Both the position numbers and the translations under genes were made by a program. Of a stretch of DNA of 64,000 nucleotides, positions 1-10,400 are shown piece after piece; position 1 is the first letter of the stretch, and every line of letters starts with the position of its first letter. Source of the DNA: Diphasiastrum complanatum (lineage: Eukaryota > Streptophyta > Lycopodiopsida > Lycopodiales > Lycopodiaceae); contig CM055098.1 in assembly GCA_029204225.1 (NCBI GenBank), forward strand, positions 1,799,106 to 1,863,105, written 5' to 3'. Below the pieces are notes generated by a model. It was not told the origin of the DNA, ran no database searches, and was given only the letters and a program-made list of their open reading frames with translations.

Positions 1-1950
1 AATCAAAACGTCTCCCAGCCGACAACCGTCCCCACCACATTGAGAGACCCTCTCATAGAGAGCCATGATGGCTAGAATAATATCTGTAGAGAAACCTAGG
101 TCTCGGAGTCTCTGGATAAGTTAAGAGCGTGGAACAGAATCAAAGGCTTTCCGGAAGTCCACAAAACAATAGTAAACCTTTTCTTTCCTATGTCTAGCTT
201 CCTCAATGATGGCTCGGAGTGTGAATATGTGATCTGTAGTGGAATAATGAGCGCGGAACCCTGCTTGACCCAAAGCATGTAATCTCCTGGACTCTGCTTA
301 TGAGCTAACTGCAGACTGGAGGATGACGCCATATATCTTTGCGAGGACATGTCCAATCATAATAGTGTGGTAATTACCAGGTACCATGGGGTCACCGTTT
401 TTATGGATATGATGTATGATGTTGTTGCACCAAGAGGATGGGAAGCCCTCAACAACAGCATGGTTAAGGAGACTGGATAATGTAGGGGCAAGGGTATCGG
501 GGGCGTGAATCAGTAGCTTAGACTCAAGATCTTCAATGTCTCTGGTGCGGTGGGTTTTCAGCTTTTTGATTGCTGCCCGAACCAAGTCAGGGGTGAAGAA
601 GGTGAAGTCTGAAGGTCGAGGAGAGATGGAGATGGGCGTATCAGTGGGTATTGTCTAAAGCTGGGTAGCATAGTCAGTCCAAATATGTAAATCGTCCAGA
701 AGAGGGGGAGGGGCACAAGGGATAAACTCACGCCAAAAGGCACCAGAGGAGGAGCTAAGAAGGAGGTTCACAAGACGGTTTCCTTCGGAGTCATCATAGG
801 CACGTTTTTTGTGACGGAGTGTGCGATTGTACAATTGCCGTGAAGAGCGGAGGAGATGGCGGGCGTGGAAACGAGCATGTGTGACAGAGTGGTGAAGGGA
901 TCGACATTCCACGTCATACCACGGTGGATGGAAAGGTTGGGATGATCATGGATGGACTGGTTTGTGTTTATGAGGTTTAGAGGGGAAAGCCAAAGTAGCC
1001 GCAAAGTGGAGACAGGTGGTGAGGAAGGCGGCTTGTGATTCCAGTGATTCACTGTGTGGAAAAGAGTGAAGTAAGGAGGTGAGGGATTCCTGGTAGAGTG
1101 GGATAGAGAGGGGGTGGAAGGTGTATTTGGGTGCAAAGGATGGACTGGTGTTGAGGTTGTGGTGGTGGAAGGTGGCAAGTAGCGAAGGATAGGAACGAAT
1201 GATCAGAGAGGGTGGTAGGGGAGATACGGAAGCTGTGAATGAGAGGAATGGATGACGTTGACCCTATGAGGTAATCAACCACACTATGACCGCCGCTGTG
1301 AGGGTGACACGTATAGCTGCCAGAGTTAGGCCAGTGAGGTAGGCCATTATAAATGGCTAACTCATGTGCCTCACCAAACTGCAACAGGTACTCACCATAT
1401 GAAGTAATAGGTCCCGGTGCATCATCGGAGATCCTGGTGATCCCCAAGCTGTCACTATCCAGGGCATGAACTCGCATCTGATCTGTAGCATCTTGGAACT
1501 CTATTTGTCGTGAAGTTGTCGAGGCATTAAAATCCAACAAGGGAGGAGGACTCTGGAGGAAAATAGCAGGCAACAATGAAGACGTCCCTGTCCAAACCAG
1601 TCGCTCGTCCTGTGGTACGAAGCCAAATATACCGTGCATTCTCATCATGCCTGACGAACTCAAACACCTGATGAAGGGACTCTCTGTAGAGACAAGCCCC
1701 TCCTCCCGAACCACGGCCGCTGGCTTTTCTAATCTCAGATCTGTATACTGAATCCCATCTGTATCCCGGGAAGGTGGGTAAACTGCGCACCTGGCTCTCG
1801 TGAGTCTCCATAAAAAACAATAGGTCTCGTCCAGTGATAAAGTCAATCAGATCACCTGTTGTAGAGGATGAGTGGATGCCATCACAATTCCATACCCCAA
1901 TCTGAAGATGGTATGGATGGGGCCCCGGGATGCTCCCACCAATCCCGGGG
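1..1950 (-). pseudogene. LINE ORF2 remnant (endonuclease + reverse transcriptase), cut by window edge
   Basis: Non-LTR retrotransposon ORF2 read on the minus strand. The first part (about 1950-1100) is an APE-type endonuclease: it opens with an IGVWNCDGI-like segment, has METHES, and later VVDYLIGS and LSDHSFL, the usual Asp/His end of the domain. A frame change near 1550 separates the two halves. From about 912 down comes the linker and RT: AIKKLKTHRTRD, then QAGFRAHYSTTDHIF and FVDFRKAFDSVPR, the RT palm motif with its first catalytic Asp. In-frame stops occur near 655, 298 and 123. The remaining RT (FADD box onward) lies beyond base 1. It follows ORF1 (1962-2813) in the normal ORF1-ORF2 order, so both belong to one copy. 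Dead by frameshift and stops; the class is clear, the clade is not. Confidence 0.85.
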
Positions 1951-1961
1951 GCCCCGAATTC

Positions 1962-2813
1962 CTAGCTCTGGGAACGGCTAGGGGTGCCAACAACAAATCG
2001 TATCTGACCATCTCGATATATGACTCGTCTATCAGTCTCTCGAGCCACCTGGAAGGCTTTACGCCTCTCCTCAACCTGGATGTAGGTAAGATCGTCGTCC
2101 ATAAATATGGCAGTGCCACGTAACTGGGCTCTACAGTGTAAGGCCTCTCTGCGGCTGTCTAGGGATGTGAAGCTGATGATCAGTGTAGCTGCATCCCTGG
2201 TGGTCCTCCAAGCTGTATCTAGCCCATCTGTCACATGTCCTAGAGTGGTCTCGAGAAATCTCGTAGCTTCAGCAATGGCATCCTGTGTGTCTGGTATCCC
2301 ACGAACCCTGATGTTATGGGCTTTTTGCTCCCTTGATCGCTCTTCCGAAATGGTGGCTGAGATAACTGAGGAAATGGGGGCGCTAGGTTTGGTGCGTTTC
2401 TTCAAGATTGCTGCCCATGAATCTTCATGGTGTTCAATTTTGTGCTCGAGCTCCCGTATCATGGTGGTGTGCGTTTCCGAGGCTGCAACTTGCCTAGTGT
2501 TGATCACGTGCTCCAATGAGGCAACTTTGGACTGCAACAGGTTCTTTTCCTTTACTAAGGAGACCACTACCTCTTTCAACTGTGTAAGTTCTTGCTTCAA
2601 GAGCTGGAAATCTGCTCTCATTTGGTCAGCTTCCCAAGAGGAAAAGAGTTCAACTGATTTGGAGGGAGTGTAGGGAATGGGTGTGGTGGCAGGAGCTGTG
2701 GATTGGTGTGAGGATGGTGCGGAAGAGGAGGAGGATGAAAGAGAGGGGGGAGCAGTAGTGAGAGAAGGAGTGAAAGAAGAAGAAGAAGAAGAGCTGAATA
2801 GGGGGGACGACAA
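1962..2813 (-). CDS. LINE ORF1 protein (coiled coil + RRM-like nucleic-acid binding)
   Basis: An uninterrupted 283-residue frame. The N-terminus is a Ser/Pro/Thr-rich low-complexity stretch (about residues 1-50, partly coded by a GAA/TTC microsatellite). A heptad-rich helix follows (about 65-140, with LLKQELTQLKEVVVSL and LLQSKVASLEHVI), and then a segment resembling the L1 ORF1 RRM plus C-terminal domain (HNIRVRGIPD, IISFTSLDSRREAL, FMDDDLTYIQVEERR). ORF1 proteins of this layout trimerise and coat the LINE RNA as a chaperone. The frame is open although the adjoining ORF2 is broken. The first Met (2813) lies only a few bases from the joint with another LINE tail, so the true 5' UTR is missing. 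Assignment rests on architecture and position before ORF2. Confidence 0.75.
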   Translation of the reverse strand: MSSPLFSSSSSSSFTPSLTTAPPSLSSSSSSAPSSHQSTAPATTPIPYTPSKSVELFSSWEADQMRADFQLLKQELTQLKEVVVSLVKEKNLLQSKVASLEHVINTRQVAASETHTTMIRELEHKIEHHEDSWAAILKKRTKPSAPISSVISATISEERSREQKAHNIRVRGIPDTQDAIAEATRFLETTLGHVTDGLDTAWRTTRDAATLIISFTSLDSRREALHCRAQLRGTAIFMDDDLTYIQVEERRKAFQVARETDRRVIYRDGQIRFVVGTPSRSQS

Positions 2814-2817
2814 ACTC

Positions 2818-3053
2818 CGCCACTATAATGTAATGTGGTACAGAGGGCTTAGCCTGTATCATCCGAGATAGCATATGAATCTGAAGTCGTGAGATGCGTG
2901 CCCACTCGGTGGCCATCAGGCCAGTACTCCATGTCTCTGATGCGTACAGGGTTGAGGGGACTACCATAGTGTCAAAGAGTCGGCACTTACTAGTCGCATC
3001 CCTACTGTGTGAGCTGAAACATAGTCTCTCCAAATCTACCAATGATGTATAGC
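2818..3053 (-). pseudogene. C-terminal reverse-transcriptase tail of a second LINE copy
   Basis: Minus-strand frame with CRLFDTMVVPSTLYASETW and WARISRLQIHMLSRMIQAK, typical of the post-RT tail of LINE ORF2. It stops being LINE-like at about 2818, directly in front of the ORF1 start of the neighbouring LINE. Reading on the minus strand, the order is an ORF2 tail followed by a new ORF1, without poly(A) or 3' UTR between them. It is a fragment of another copy, or a rearranged tandem pair. Confidence 0.7.
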
Positions 3054-3058
3054 CCGAC

Positions 3059-3458
3059 TGTTACGAGCACGTAACCAGAGCCAAACCCTAGAGAACCTAG
3101 GAGGTCAGATACCACAGTTAAGGGCGTGTCTAGCGTACACGTCCAACAGGGCAAGACAGTGTGAGTAGTGTGCCCCAGCACGGACCATAGCTATGGCGGG
3201 CCTAACACAGCCTAGGGACCCTGTCAGTAGGATAGGGCCCCACGTTGGGTCCCGACGTGCAGTCGGCCACGTCAGTGCCACGTGGCCGACACTTGGCAAT
3301 ATGCATGCTGCCAGCCCGCTGACGTGGCCGACACTTGGCAATATGCATGCTGCCAGTCCTCACACTGGGCTAGGAGGGGCTTGCTCCATATCAGGGAGTA
3401 GGCAAGGTTGGGTGGATCAGTCAGTGTTTGCCCTACTGTGGTGTTGAGACCTCTAACA
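3059..3458 (+). repeat. 5' LTR of element 1, with internal 42 bp duplication
   Basis: Starts TGTTACGAGC and ends CTAACA, followed by the primer site. It is 42 bp longer than the 358 bp LTRs of the other family members because the GACGTGGCCGACACTTGGC / ATGCATGCTGCCAG stretch is repeated in tandem around 3280-3356. Confidence 0.9.
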
Positions 3459-3837
3459 CTGGTATCAGAGCCATCTCCATCTTTGGGAGCTTAGTTTCAG
3501 AAAGGGAGAAAGTTAGTAGAATGTACAGAGACATCTTCCAACTTTTAGAAATTGATAGTGTAGATCCCTCGCTGTGGGGTCAGTGATCTATCCCGGAGTT
3601 CAGAGAGCTACCTTTTGATTTCTGAGCGGATTTGAGACAAGAGTTTGGAAGCAGATCCATCACTGCAAAATCAGCTTTCATGTGTGATTTTTGTGTGCAA
3701 ATTCTGGAGATTAGAGCGGACAGAAAGGGTTTTGTAGAACATCGCGATCTGATTGCAGGTCCAGTTCTGAAAATTTAGCTTGTATATATGAGAATTCAGA
3801 TCAGAAGAAGCTTAGAGATCAGCGAGGTCTAGAGAAA

Positions 3838-4936
3838 CTCGCCTACTACCCTAGAGCAAGCTCTCAGATTTGCTCAAATCTATGATGATTCAGTGGGTAG
3901 GAAGAAGGCGAGACAACAGCCCCTTTCTGAACAGTCTCCTCAGAAAGACTTTCAATTTTAAAAGAAATTTTTAAAGAGAAAGAAAGAAGATAAAGTTAAG
4001 CATGAAGCTCCTCAGAAACGCCCATCGCTCATACAACCTTTAAAACCAGAAGATTTTAAGAAAGCCAAACAAGAACGTTTGTGCTTCGTGTGCATGGGCA
4101 AGGGACACACAGTCAGACAATGTCCCAAGGGGCCATTCATTGAAAAAGGAAAGAAAGATAAAAAACAAGTTCATCTTGTTTAAACAGTAAGTTTCCCAAG
4201 TGACTGGCAGCTTTCGAGATAAAAGTGTTTCATGAAGACCATGAACACTGTTGCCAATTAACTTCCGAAATGCTACCCACATGACTTAGTACGTATGCAT
4301 GGGAAAGTTGGCAACCAGTCAGTCAGAGTCATGGTTGATGATGGGGCAACTCATAATGCCATCAACTACACCCTAGTTAAAAAACTCAGACATGGGTGAA
4401 GACAAATTTTTTTGGGAAACTATGGTAAGTAATATAAATCTTGGTATTCAGGGCTATCAAGATGAAATAGACTTTCAGATAGTGCACCTGTTAATCGGGG
4501 ATAGCGACCATCAGGTATTCTTATGTGACTTTCAGTTTATTCCAAAAGTTTCTATTTTTAGTTCTTTACAGCAGAAAGTAAATAAATTAGAAACTTTGTT
4601 GTCTAAATTTAAAGATGTTTTTCCTGAAGATTTACCGCATGGTTTACCACCTAGCAGAGATGTAGATCATGTAATAAACCTAGTACCAGGTACAGCACCT
4701 ATTTCTAAACCTCCGTATCGGGTTAGCCGAATAGAGGATGAAGAAATAACTAGGCAGTTAACAAATTATCTTGGGAAAGGCCAAATTCAGACTAGTAGTT
4801 CACCATGGGCCTCACCAGTCCTTTTGGTGAAAAAGAAGGAGGGGTCTATGCGTCTTTGCATAGATTACAGAGCCCTCAATAAGGTCACAATTAAGAATAA
4901 GTACCCAATGCCTTGGGCGGACGAGTTGTTTGACCG
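3838..4936 (+). pseudogene. Broken gag-pol of element 1
   Basis: Begins inside gag at the [10 protein letters not shown] segment, joined straight to leader DNA, so the gag N-terminus is lost. The zinc knuckle [14 protein letters not shown] survives near 4081. The protease motif VDDGATHN at about 4335 is followed by a stop and a deletion. An open stretch at 4392-4935 carries the protease-RT linker and the start of RT ([20 protein letters not shown]), ending at ADELFD where the frame runs into LTR DNA. Several stops and at least three deletions make it non-functional. Confidence 0.85.
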
Positions 4937-5056
4937 CAATATGCATGCTACCAGTCCTCACACTGGGCTAGGAGGGGCTTGCTCCATATCAGGGAGTAGG
5001 CAAGGTTGGGTGAATCAGTCAGTGTTTGCCCAACTGTGGTGTTGGGACCTCTAACA
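4937..5056 (+). repeat. 3' LTR tail of element 1
   Basis: Matches the last 120 bp of the element 1 5' LTR (CAATATGCATGCT ... CTCTAACA) and ends in CA. The upstream two thirds of this LTR were lost in the same deletion that removed the 3' half of pol. Confidence 0.85.
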
Positions 5057-6294
5057 CCGTCTGTAACCGGGAAACCGCCACCTGTCGCATGCTGAAAGTG
5101 GGACCAGTACTCGAGTAACTCACTACGAATCCGAGTGAAACTCAGCTTGTTTATCATAGGCATTCTACTAAGTGCATCTGCTACTGTGTTGAATTTCCCC
5201 TGTCTATATTTGATAGACATATCAAACTCTTGCATTAACTCAGCCCAACGAGCTTTCCGACCTTTGAGCTCAGGCTGATTGCAAAGGTATCTGAGACTTT
5301 CATGGTCTGTCAGGACCTCAAAGTTGGCACCATACAAATAATGCCTCCAAGCCTTAAGGGCATGAACTATGGAAAAGAGTTCCTTTTCATAGGCACTGTA
5401 CCTAGTCTGTGCTGGCTCGAGTTTTTTACTCTCGAACGCAACTAGTCGTCCACTCTGAGTTAGTACAACACCAACTGCAAAGTCGCTAGCATCTGTTTCG
5501 ACCACAAATGGCTGATTGGGGTCGACGACTTTTAGAACTGGTGCTGTAGCTAAGGCTGTTTTGAGAGCATCAAAGCTTTCCCGTTGTGCGGACTCCCAAA
5601 TGAACTCCTTTCCCTTCCCCTTAAGAAGATTTGTCATAGGAACTGCTATCTGAGCATATTCCTTGACAAATCGTTTGTAATATCCCGCCAAACCTAGAAA
5701 GATCTGAAGCTCTAAAATATTCTGAGGTCTCAGCCAACTGAGTATGGCTTTGACCTTACTAGGGTCCATTTCAATCCCATCTGCCGAGATAATGTGACCC
5801 AATTAAGCTACTTCTTCAACGAAGAATTCACACTTAGGTTTCTTAGCAAAAAGCTTATGCTTTCTAAGCAGTCGAAACACCTTTCTGAGGTGTTTAAGAT
5901 GCTTCTTCCTCGTTTTACTGTAAATGAGGATGTCATGTAAAAATACAACTACAAACTTACCTAAGTATGGTCTGAGGACACTGTTCATCAAGGTCATAAA
6001 GGTAGCTGGAGCATTTGTGAGCCCGAATGGCATCACCTTAAACTCATAATGACCATGACGAGTCCTAAAAGTTGTTTTCGGGACATCTTACGACTTTATA
6101 CGGACTTAATGATATCCCGACCTAAGGTCAATTTTACTGAAAAACTTGACGCATAGACCCCTCTTTCTTTTTCACCAATAGGACTGGTGAACTACTGGTC
6201 TGAATTTGGCCTTTCCCAAGATGATTTGTTAACTGCCTAGTTATTTCTTCATCCTCTGTTCGGCTGACCCGATACGGAGGTTTAGAAACAGGTG
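5057..6294 (-). pseudogene. RT-RNase H part of element 3 pol
   Basis: Reads from 6294 downward. RT has lost about 100 bp covering the segment between SMR and AKFFSKIDL. The catalytic box reads FLHD rather than FLDD (5803-6036 frame), so the second half of the active site is mutated. A stop separates that frame from 5057-5802, which holds the connection domain and RNase H ([38 protein letters not shown]). After SELLE the sequence departs from the intact copy and ends at the element 1 border. Not functional. Confidence 0.87.
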
Positions 6295-6299
6295 CTGTG

Positions 6300-6657
6300 T
6301 GTTACGAGCTCGTAACCAGTGCCGAACCCTAGAGAACACAGATAGGTCAGATACCACAGTTAGGGTCGTGTCCAGCGTACATGACCAACAGGGCAAGACA
6401 GTGTGAGTAGTGTGCCCCAGCACGGTCCATAGCCATGGCGGGCCTAACACAGCCTAGGGACCCTGTCAGCAGGATAGGGCCCCCAGTTGGGTCCCGACGT
6501 GCAGTCGGCCACGTCAGTGCCACGTGGCCGACACTTGGCAGTAGCATGCTACCAGTCCTCACACTGGGCTAGGAGGGGCTTACTCTATATCAGGGAGTAG
6601 GCAAGGTTGGGTGGATCAGGAAGTGTTTGCCCTACTGTGGTGTTAGGACTTATTACA
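6300..6657 (+). repeat. 5' LTR of element 2
   Basis: 358 bp, TGTTACGAGC to TATTACA. It carries the same CGTGGCCGACACTTGGCAG and GGGGCTTACTCTATATCAGG blocks as the other LTRs of the family. The TATATCAGG block could belong to the promoter, but no start site can be shown from sequence alone. Confidence 0.92.
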
Positions 6658-6658
6658 T

Positions 6659-6671
6659 TGGTATCAGAGCC
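6659..6671 (+). promoter_or_regulatory. Primer binding site, element 2
   Basis: TGGTATCAGAGCC begins two bases after the LTR end. It matches the usual plant primer site complementary to the 3' end of initiator methionine tRNA, which primes minus-strand DNA synthesis. It serves here as the reference for the disrupted site of the intact copy. Confidence 0.9.
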
Positions 6672-7430
6672 ATCTCCATCCTAGGGAGTTTAGGAGCAGC
6701 AGTAGAGAAAGCTATCAGAAGATAGGAAGTGTTTCTGAGATTCTCAGAGAGGAATAGAGGAGGAGGATCGCTGTAGGAGCAGCCTTCAAACTTCTGATTT
6801 TCTCTGAGAAATCACAGTAGCAAGGAGTCAGATTCCAAGTGTAGGTAACTCGCTGGAAAAACAGCTGTTTCTCACTGAGTTCAGAGGATTCTCTATAGTT
6901 TTCCCAGCGAAATTAGAGTAGGAAGAAGCCGGCACCTCCATCGCTGTACAGTCAGAGACCTGCATCTGATTTCCAGGGAAAAAGTTACTGGTTCTCAGCG
7001 AGTTTGAAGCCAAAAAAGAGGAGCAGGGCCAGTGCTGCCAGTGCTTCTGAAAATCTGGTTTTTGGACAAGTTTCTGGGCCCCAACTTCAGAGATTTGGAG
7101 CAAGAGGATTCCTACCAGATCAGCGAGTAGGAGACTTCTGAAATTTCAGAATTCAGAAGGGTTTTTGGACTTTAGATTTGCCATTTTGTGGACAAATTGA
7201 GATGCTGTCAGACCAGCGAGGGGGGATAGCAAAAGTTTCAGATCTTGTTGCACATTTTCCAACCTCAAATCAGATTGAGAAAGAAGCTAAGAAGGGCTTT
7301 TCTGTATTTTCTCTGTGGAAGTACAGTTCTCAGAAAGAGCTAAGTTTCCTTTCCCTTGTATAGTTGTAAATTAGTCTTTTAGACTTTTTTTTCCTTCAGA
7401 AGTTAAGGTAGCTCTCTTTCAGTTCCGAAG

Positions 7431-10400
7431 ATGACCACTCCTCAGGGACCTGATCAATCCCCGGAGAGAGGCTTCGACGAACTTGAAACAGAAGCCTTGG
7501 CTTACAGAAAAGGGAAGGAACCCATGGAAGTAGAAGAACAGGAACAGTTCGCCGAAGAACTCGACGAACTGGTTACCAAGGAGCAGTTCCTCCAATTGGT
7601 AACAGAAGTGGATGAACTGAAGTTGGCATTAGCCAATTTCAAGTCCAGTGTGGACGACTCGTTCGCTGAACTCAAAAACTTGATTTTGAGTTCCGCGAAA
7701 GGAAGCCTTCCCTCCACTTCTCAGTTATCCCCTTCTCCACTTCCATCAGTTTCGGGTGAGACTTTACGGTGTCACCCCAGTGTTTTTAAAGATTTAAAGC
7801 CTCCTACTTTTAATGGGTAAGAGAAGGATAGAAATGCAGATATTCTACAAACCTTCCTCAGCAAATGGAAGAACATTCATGCTCTTAAACAGACCCCTGA
7901 CCATTTGCAAGCAATTGAGGCCAGTCTTTCTTTAGGGCCTATGGCCTATAAGTGGTGGTTAAATCTCCAGGAGACTGGGCAGACTCCCCGGTCATGGAAA
8001 GCTTTTGAAGAAGCTTTCCTAAGAGAATTTCTACCAGAAAATGAACTGGATAGAGCCTGGGAAGCCTGGGAAAGAACAGTAATGGATAAATCCCTCATCC
8101 AATATATCTCGCAGTATCGAGAAGCAATTTTAAAGATTAAAAATATGGATGACTATCAGAAAATCAGGGGATTTGTCCGTGGCCTCAAAGATGAATATAA
8201 AGTAGAGGTCCAGAGAAACTCGCCTACTACCCTTGAGCAAGCTCTCAGATATGCTCAAATCTATGATGATTCAGTGGGTAGGAAGAGAGCGAGACAACAA
8301 CCACTTTCTGAGCAGCTTCCTCAGAAAGACTTTCAATTTAAAAAGAAATTTTTAAAAAGAAAGAAAGAAGACAAATTTAAAAGTGAAGCTCCTCAGAAAC
8401 GCCCTTCACTCATACAGCCCTTAAAACCAGATGATTTTGAGAAAGCCAAACAAGAACGTTTGTGCTTTGTGTGTATGGGCAAGGGACACACAGTCAGACA
8501 GTGTCCCAAGGGGCCTTTCACTAAAAAAGATAAGAAAGATAAAAAACAAGTTCATCTTGTTCAGACTGTATGTTTCCCCAGTGACTCGGCAGCTTCCGAG
8601 ATCAAAGTGTATCATGAAGATCATGAACACTGTTGCCAGCTGACCTCTGCAATGCTAGCGAGACCCTTCAGCTTTGGGCCGCATGACCTAGTACGTATGC
8701 ATGGGAAAGTTGGTAATCAGTCAGTAAGAGTCATGGTTGATGATGGGGCAACCCATAATTTCATCAACCACACCCTGGTTAAAAAGCTTAAACTACCAGA
8801 AGTACCTAGTCAGCATAGGTACATAGTTTCATTAGCTAAGGGTGAAGATAAAAAAATATGGGAAACTATGGTAAGTAAGTTAAATCTTGGTATTCAGGGG
8901 TACCAAGATGAAATAAACTTTCAGATAATGCACCTGGATCGAACAGACATTGTTCTCGGGAGAGATTGGCTCTACAGTTTAGGACCTTCCCTCCACAGAA
9001 ACTATCAGGAGAACACCCTCAGCTTTCAGCATAAAGGCCGAGAGATCCAGTTGCATGGGGAGCATGATGTTCCCAACAGCCCTATGGTCTGCAGTTCAGA
9101 ACTCTGTCAGCTAATCGGAGACGAAGACCATCAGGTATTCTTATGTGACTTTCAGTTTATTCCTGAAGTTTCTATTTCCAGTTCTATTCAGCAAAAAATC
9201 AGTAAATTAGAAACTTTATTGTCTAAATTTAAAGATGTTTTTCCTGAAGATTTGCCACATGGTTTACCACCTAGCAGAGAGGTAGATCATGTAATAAACC
9301 TAGTACCAGGTACAGCACCTGTTTCTAAACCTCCGTATCGGGTCAGCCGAACAGAGGATGAAGAAATAACTAGGCAGTTAACAGACTATCTTGGGAAAGG
9401 CCAAATTCAGACCAGTAGTTCACCATGGGCCTCACCAGTCCTATTGGTGAAAAAGAAAGAGGGGTCTATGCGTCTTTGCGTAGATTACAGAGCCCTCAAT
9501 AAAGTCAAAATCAAGAATAAATACCCTATGCCTCGGGCAGACGAGTTGTTTGATCAACTCGACGGGGCTAAGTTTTTCAGTAAAATAGACCTTAGATCGG
9601 GATATCATCAAGTCCGTATAAAATCGGAAGATGTCTCGAAAACAGCTTTTAGGACTCGTCACGGTCATTATGAGTTTAAGGTGATGCCATTTGGGCTCAC
9701 AAATGCTCCAGCTACCTTTATGACCTTGATGAACAGTGTCCTCAGACCATACTTGGGTAAGTTTGTAGTCGTATTTTTAGATGACATCCTCGTTTACAAC
9801 AAAACCAGGAAGGAGCATCTAAAACACCTCAGAAAGGTGTTTCGACTGCTCAGAAAGCATAAGCTTTATGCTAAACAATCCAAGTGTGAATTCTTCGTTG
9901 AAGAAGTATCATATTTGGGTCACATTATCTCTTCAGATGGGATTAAGATGGACCCAAATAAGGTTAAAGCCATACTCAGTTGGCTGAGACCTCAGAATAT
10001 TTTGGAACTTCAGATCTTTCTTGGTCTGGCGGGATATTACAGACGATTTGTCAAGGAATATGCTCAGATAGCAGTTCCTATGACAAATCTTCTTAAGGGG
10101 AAGGGAAAGGAGTTCATTTGGGAGTTCGCACAGCAGGAGAGCTTTGATGCTCTCAAAACAGCCTTAGCTACAGCACCAGTTTTAAAAGTCGTCGACCCCA
10201 ATCTGCCATTTGTGGTGGAAACAGATGCTAGCGACTTTGCAGTAGGTGTTGTGCTAACTCAGGGTGGACGACCAGTTGCGTTCGAGAGTAAAAAACTTGA
10301 GCCAGCTCAGACTAGGTACAGTGCCTATGAAAAGGAACTCTTTTCTATAGTCCATGCCCTTAAGACTTGGAGGCATTATTTGTATGGTGCCAACTTTGAG

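Larger units (their letters stand above)
3059..5056 (+). mobile_element. Family A Ty3 chromovirus, element 1 (internally deleted)
   Basis: A shortened copy of the family that is complete at 42545-48844. It keeps a 400 bp 5' LTR, the primer site TGGTATCAGAGCC at 3460-3472, a leader, pieces of gag, protease and RT, and the last 120 bp of the 3' LTR. RNase H, integrase, chromodomain and the start of the 3' LTR are gone: RT is fused directly to the LTR tail at about 4936. The five bases outside the two ends are CCGAC (3054-3058) and CCGTC (5057-5061), which looks like an aged target duplication with one change. Confidence 0.88.

Noticed and set aside
2107-2673. 188-codon plus-strand frame opposite LINE ORF1
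   Set aside because: Antisense shadow of ORF1, whose coiled coil and RRM-like words are on the minus strand.
6241-6562. Short minus-strand frames in the LTRs (also at 3105, 12194, 42483, 48452)
   Set aside because: They recur at every LTR copy of the family in the same place and are LTR translation without domains.
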